From the NCBI GenBank assembly GCA_003512875.1, contig DONZ01000176.1:1-9509 (forward strand): DNA of 9,509 nucleotides. Direction: 5' to 3'. This document shows positions 6,385-9,509 of this stretch, one piece after another. Made by a program: the position numbers and the translations under genes. The notes under the pieces were generated by a model. It did not search any database. It was given only the letters and a program-made list of their open reading frames with translations, and was not told the origin of the DNA. Origin of the DNA: Desulfovibrio sp. Its GTDB lineage: Bacteria; Desulfobacterota; Desulfovibrionia; Desulfovibrionales; Desulfovibrionaceae. Numbering within the stretch: position 1 is the first letter of the stretch; each line of letters opens with the position of its first letter.

Positions 6385-6412
6385 ATTTTAATAAAAACAT
6401 GTTGTTTGTCAA
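6385..6412 (-). promoter_or_regulatory. promoter of the riboswitch-cbiK-permease operon
   Basis: A perfect TTGACA (6407-6412) and TAAAAT (6385-6390, five of six consensus) are spaced by 16 bases on the minus strand. The predicted transcription start, near 6378, falls just before the P1 stem of the riboswitch at 6376, which is where an aptamer should begin. Confidence 0.7.
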
Positions 6413-6476
6413 GTTGTGTTTGAAGCTAAGGAATTTATTTGTTAATATAACATTATCTTTTAATAGGATAAGAACT

Positions 6477-6662
6477 ATGAAGAAAAATAGTTTTAACATG
6501 GAATTAATTGAAACTCGTGAACAATTATTGGAAAATATTGCAACAATGGTTGATGAAGAGGAATGAGAAAAATATTTACTGAATAAAAAAATGAAAATTA
6601 CGGTTGATAATGCGAAAAGTAAATTTTTAATGTATCATAGAAAAAATATTTTTAAAAAATAG
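6477..6662 (+). pseudogene. small AT-rich ORF of unknown function interrupted by an in-frame TGA
   Basis: From ATG 6477 the frame gives a 29-residue acidic peptide (MKKNSFNMELIETREQ..., ending DEEE) before TGA at 6564-6566. The same frame then stays open for 31 more codons (EKYLLNKKMKITVDNAKSKF...) to TAG at 6660-6662. Both halves look helical and use codons in the same AT-rich way, so this is most simply a 61-residue gene with one nonsense change, such as CGA (Arg) to TGA. AGGA at 6465-6468 eight bases upstream is a passable ribosome binding site. I do not recognise the protein. It sits alone between the divergent B12 operon and the rpoC terminator. A genuine 29-residue peptide is the alternative. 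Confidence 0.4.
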
Positions 6663-6676
6663 AATAGGCTGCACAA

Positions 6677-6716
6677 ATATGAAAAAAGGAGCGAGAAATC
6701 GCTCCTTTTTTCATAT
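6677..6716. terminator. bidirectional rho-independent terminator after rpoC
   Basis: ATATGAAAAAAGGAGCGA and TCGCTCCTTTTTTCATAT form a perfect 18-bp inverted repeat around a GAAA tetraloop. The GC core GGAGCGA/TCGCTCC is followed by six T on either strand. On the minus strand it begins 16 bases after the rpoC stop codon, so it ends the rpoBC transcript; on the plus strand it would end the small ORF. Confidence 0.9.
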
Positions 6717-6732
6717 GACTGTCAGCTGATAA

Positions 6733-9509
6733 TTACTCTTGGTCGAAGTCCACCAAAATGGGGTTTTCTTCAAGTTCCATGAGGAATTTATCAGGTCTTT
6801 CCTTTTGTTCAGGCACGTTGATGTCTTGGTGTACGTATTCTCGATAACCGGTACCGGCAGGAATAAGACGGCCGACAATAACGTTTTCCTTAAGACCGCG
6901 CAAGGAGTCGTGTTTTCCTTTGAGGGCGGCTTCCGTAAGAACTTTTGTCGTTTCTTGGAATGAAGCGGCTGCAACCCATGAAAGGGAGGAAAGGGACGCC
7001 TGCGTGATACCAAGGACAAGAGGTTCGGCGGTAGCCGGTTGTCTGCCTTCGCGAAGAGCTTTTTGGTTTTCTTCTCTGAATTCGGATTTATCCACTTGTT
7101 CCCCGATAAGGAATGTCGTGTCGCCTGAATCGAGAATGGAAACTTTCTTCAGCATTTGACGCACGATGACTTCGATGTGTTTATCGTCGATGGCAACGCC
7201 TTGGAAACGGTAAACTTCCTGAATTTCGTCCACTAAGTAACGTGCAAGGTGCTTTTCGCCGCGGGTTTTTAGAATATCGTGCAATTCCGGATGACCTTCC
7301 GTGAGCAAGTCGCCGGCGTCGACAAAGTCGCCGTCGGAAACAATGATGTGCTTGCCTTTAGGAATGAGATATTCTTTTGCTTCGCCTGTATCAGGACGGA
7401 CAACAATCTTTCTTTTTCCTTTGGATTCTCCGGAAAACTCGATGCTGCCGGCGATTTCAGAAACAATTGCCATATCTTTCGGTTTGCGCACTTCAAAAAG
7501 TTCCGCAACTCGCGGAAGACCGCCGACGATATCTCTTGTTTTTGAGGATTCGCGGGGTTTACGGGCGATGATGTCACCGGCTGCTATGCTTTGTCCGTCT
7601 TTTACCATCAAAATGGCTCCGACAGGCATTGCGTAGGTCGCAGGCGCGTTGGTTTGTCCCGGACGGTTTTTGAGCACTCCGTTTTCATCGGTAACGGAAA
7701 GGGCGGGACGGAAGTTCGTCGTGCGGTAGTCGATAATGGTTTGTGAAGTTTGGTGGGTCGCTTCGTCCATTTTATCCTGAACGGTTTTGCCGTCGATAAT
7801 GTCGGAGAAACGGATGACACCGTCGACTTCGGAAACATACGGTTCGACCGATGGGTCCCATTCTGCGAGCTTGTCGCCTTTTTGCACCGCTTGCTGGTCG
7901 GTTACGAAGAGTCTTGCGCCGTTCGGAAGGATATATTTTTCAACTTCTCTTCCTTGGTCGTCGATAATGCTTATCTGACCGCTCTTTCCAAGTACGGTGG
8001 TGATACCTTCCTTATTTACGACAGTACGGACACGGGTAAGGATGACGTTGCCGGAATATTGGGCGAAGTAATTGGATTGTTCAACCTTACGGGAAGCGGT
8101 ACCCCCGATGTGGAACGTACGCATGGTAAGCTGTGTTCCGGGTTCGCCGATGGACTGTGCCGCTATGGTGCCGACGGTTTCACCGACGTTAACGAGGTGT
8201 CCGCGCGCAAGGTCGCGTCCGTAGCATTTCGCGCAAATGCCGCGTTCAGCCTTACAGGTGAGGGCGGAACGGATAGTTACGGAAGAAATGCCGATTTCTT
8301 CGAGTTTATTGCCGACTTCCTTGGTTACAAGAGTGTTTTCGGGGTAAACAAGTTCACGGGTTGCAGGGTGGTAAACAGGGTAAAGCAGGGTCCTGCCCAA
8401 AATACGTTCCTTCAGGGTCAGCTTTACATCCGTGCCGTCCATGAGGGCTGTCATTTCGATACCGTCGACAGTGCCGCAGTCTTCCATGGAAACGATGACA
8501 TCTTGCACGACGTCGACAAGACGGCGGGTAAGGTAACCGGAGTTTGCGGTTTTCAATGCCGTATCGGCAAGACCTTTACGTGCGCCGTGGGTGGAGGTGA
8601 AGTATTGAAGCACGGTGAGCCCCTCACGGAATGAGGAGGTGATAGGCGTTTCAATAATATCGCCGGAAGGTTTCGCCATAAGACCGCGCATGCCCGCAAG
8701 CTGTCTCATTTGGTCGGCGTTACCGCGGGCACCGGAGTTTGACATCATGTAGATTGGGTTGAAGCTTGTGTCTTCCTTGGTGTCGCCCTTGGCGTTCTGG
8801 ACTTTATCCACGGAAATTTCCTTGACCATTTCCTTGGAAACGGCGTCCGTGGTGTTTGTCCATACGTCGATAACCTTGTTGTATTTTTCCGTTCTGGTAA
8901 TAATACCGTCGCGGTACTGGCGGGTGATGTCGTCAACTTCGTTTTGCGCTTTGTCGATAATGGTTTTTTTGCGTGAAGGGATGATCATGTCTTTCACGCC
9001 GATAGTCACGCCTGCACGGGTTGCAAATTCATAACCGATAGCTTTCAAACGGTCGCAAAGGATAACGGTTGCCTTGATACCTGCGAGTTCGTAGCAGATA
9101 CTTACCAATTTACCGATGGTCTTCTTGGTAAGGATAGTGTTCACTTCTTTGAAAGGCATGGTATGGGGAAGTCTTTCCCATACGAGGATACGACCGACAG
9201 TCGTGTCGGCGAGCTGACCGTCTTCCATACGGACTTTGATTTTTGCATGCAAATCGACAGTGCCGGCGTCATAGGCGGCTTCGACTTCCCAAGGGGCGCA
9301 GAAAATCATGCCTTCGCCCTTTTTAAAGGAACGGTCCACCGTCATATAGTAAAGTCCGAGAACGATATCCTGTGACGGGATAATGACAGGGTTGCCGTTT
9401 GCGGGGGAAAGAATGTTGTTGGTGCTCATCATCAGCACGCGGCATTCTATTTGCGCTTCCACGGAAAGAGGAACGTGCACAGCCATTTGGTCACCGTCGA
9501 AGTCGGCGT
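6733..9509 (-). CDS. rpoC: DNA-directed RNA polymerase subunit beta' (C-terminal two thirds; 5' end outside window)
   Basis: The beta' subunit forms half the catalytic cleft of RNA polymerase. The window edge cuts the gene inside the absolutely conserved [12 protein letters not shown] loop (9475-9509), whose three Asp hold the catalytic Mg2+. About 924 codons are visible, matching a full length near 1,380. In order one sees the secondary-channel region, the bridge helix ([15 protein letters not shown]...[16 protein letters not shown], about 8545-8650), the second zinc site (Cys in EDCGT near 8480, then [11 protein letters not shown] near 8220-8255), the trigger loop ([18 protein letters not shown], about 8110-8165), a proteobacterial-type insertion (roughly 7400-8090), and the C-terminal segment [20 protein letters not shown] (about 6930-6990) ending VDFDQE-TAA. 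No frameshift or internal stop is seen. It is the last gene of its transcript, closed by the terminator at 6677-6716. Confidence 0.98.
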   Translation of the reverse strand, partial: ADFDGDQMAVHVPLSVEAQIECRVLMMSTNNILSPANGNPVIIPSQDIVLGLYYMTVDRSFKKGEGMIFCAPWEVEAAYDAGTVDLHAKIKVRMEDGQLADTTVGRILVWERLPHTMPFKEVNTILTKKTIGKLVSICYELAGIKATVILCDRLKAIGYEFATRAGVTIGVKDMIIPSRKKTIIDKAQNEVDDITRQYRDGIITRTEKYNKVIDVWTNTTDAVSKEMVKEISVDKVQNAKGDTKEDTSFNPIYMMSNSGARGNADQMRQLAGMRGLMAKPSGDIIETPITSSFREGLTVLQYFTSTHGARKGLADTALKTANSGYLTRRLVDVVQDVIVSMEDCGTVDGIEMTALMDGTDVKLTLKERILGRTLLYPVYHPATRELVYPENTLVTKEVGNKLEEIGISSVTIRSALTCKAERGICAKCYGRDLARGHLVNVGETVGTIAAQSIGEPGTQLTMRTFHIGGTASRKVEQSNYFAQYSGNVILTRVRTVVNKEGITTVLGKSGQISIIDDQGREVEKYILPNGARLFVTDQQAVQKGDKLAEWDPSVEPYVSEVDGVIRFSDIIDGKTVQDKMDEATHQTSQTIIDYRTTNFRPALSVTDENGVLKNRPGQTNAPATYAMPVGAILMVKDGQSIAAGDIIARKPRESSKTRDIVGGLPRVAELFEVRKPKDMAIVSEIAGSIEFSGESKGKRKIVVRPDTGEAKEYLIPKGKHIIVSDGDFVDAGDLLTEGHPELHDILKTRGEKHLARYLVDEIQEVYRFQGVAIDDKHIEVIVRQMLKKVSILDSGDTTFLIGEQVDKSEFREENQKALREGRQPATAEPLVLGITQASLSSLSWVAAASFQETTKVLTEAALKGKHDSLRGLKENVIVGRLIPAGTGYREYVHQDINVPEQKERPDKFLMELEENPILVDFDQE

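Noticed and set aside
6269..6499. Minus-strand frame of 76 codons upstream of cbiK
   Set aside because: It runs through the promoter and the riboswitch aptamer, which explain this sequence fully; the peptide is not protein-like.
440..6566. Selenocysteine at the in-frame TGA codons
   Set aside because: Desulfovibrio can make selenoproteins, but none of these families is a known selenoprotein, and I see no convincing bacterial SECIS hairpin just after the TGA codons.
7750..8634. Long plus-strand frame of 294 codons opposite rpoC
   Set aside because: It is the antisense shadow of the conserved rpoC coding sequence; it has no ribosome binding site or recognisable protein features.

Overview
The window looks like the chromosome of a deltaproteobacterium of the Desulfovibrionaceae, probably one of its moderate-to-low GC, host-associated members. 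Three things point there: the character of the RpoC C-terminal part, a periplasmic (signal-peptide-bearing) CbiK cobaltochelatase typical of Desulfovibrio, and an iron-response pair (small gene plus flavodoxin) behind a Fur-like operator. Family and genus are inferred from remembered protein families; no search was run. No mobile element, CRISPR array, rRNA or tRNA gene was seen.

Layout. 1-1435 (+): a Ppx/GppA-type exopolyphosphatase/guanosine pentaphosphatase gene with a C-terminal HD domain, broken by a frameshift at an A9 tract and by an in-frame TGA; a terminator follows at about 1618-1647. 1663-2294 (+): a 14-bp perfect palindrome of Fur-box type overlapping a promoter, a 124-codon Cys-rich STAS-like protein (1757-2131), and the eroded N-terminus of a flavodoxin (2127-2294). 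A bidirectional terminator (2327-2360) separates this from the minus-strand genes. 2401-3900 (-): a secreted protein of unknown function and, joined by TAAATG, a 311-aa protein with glycosyltransferase-B-like character, from a promoter at about 3940-3968. 4022-6412 (-): a promoter, a cobalamin riboswitch, the periplasmic sirohydrochlorin cobaltochelatase CbiK and a multi-spanning permease. 6477-6662 (+): a small AT-rich ORF interrupted by TGA. 6677-6716: a strong bidirectional terminator. 6733-9509 (-): the C-terminal two thirds of rpoC, running off the window at the NADFDGDQ catalytic motif.

How the parts work together. The riboswitch-cbiK-permease unit is a self-contained B12-repressed module: low corrinoid should raise both a periplasmic metal-handling chelatase homologue and a membrane transporter, which makes the permease a candidate cobalt or corrinoid transporter. 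The Fur-type operator would switch on the Cys-rich protein and, ancestrally, a flavodoxin under iron limitation; the flavodoxin is now debris while the first gene remains open. Together with the broken ppx/gppA gene and the interrupted small ORF, this shows a genome undergoing gene loss in its accessory stretches while rpoC and the B12 module remain intact.
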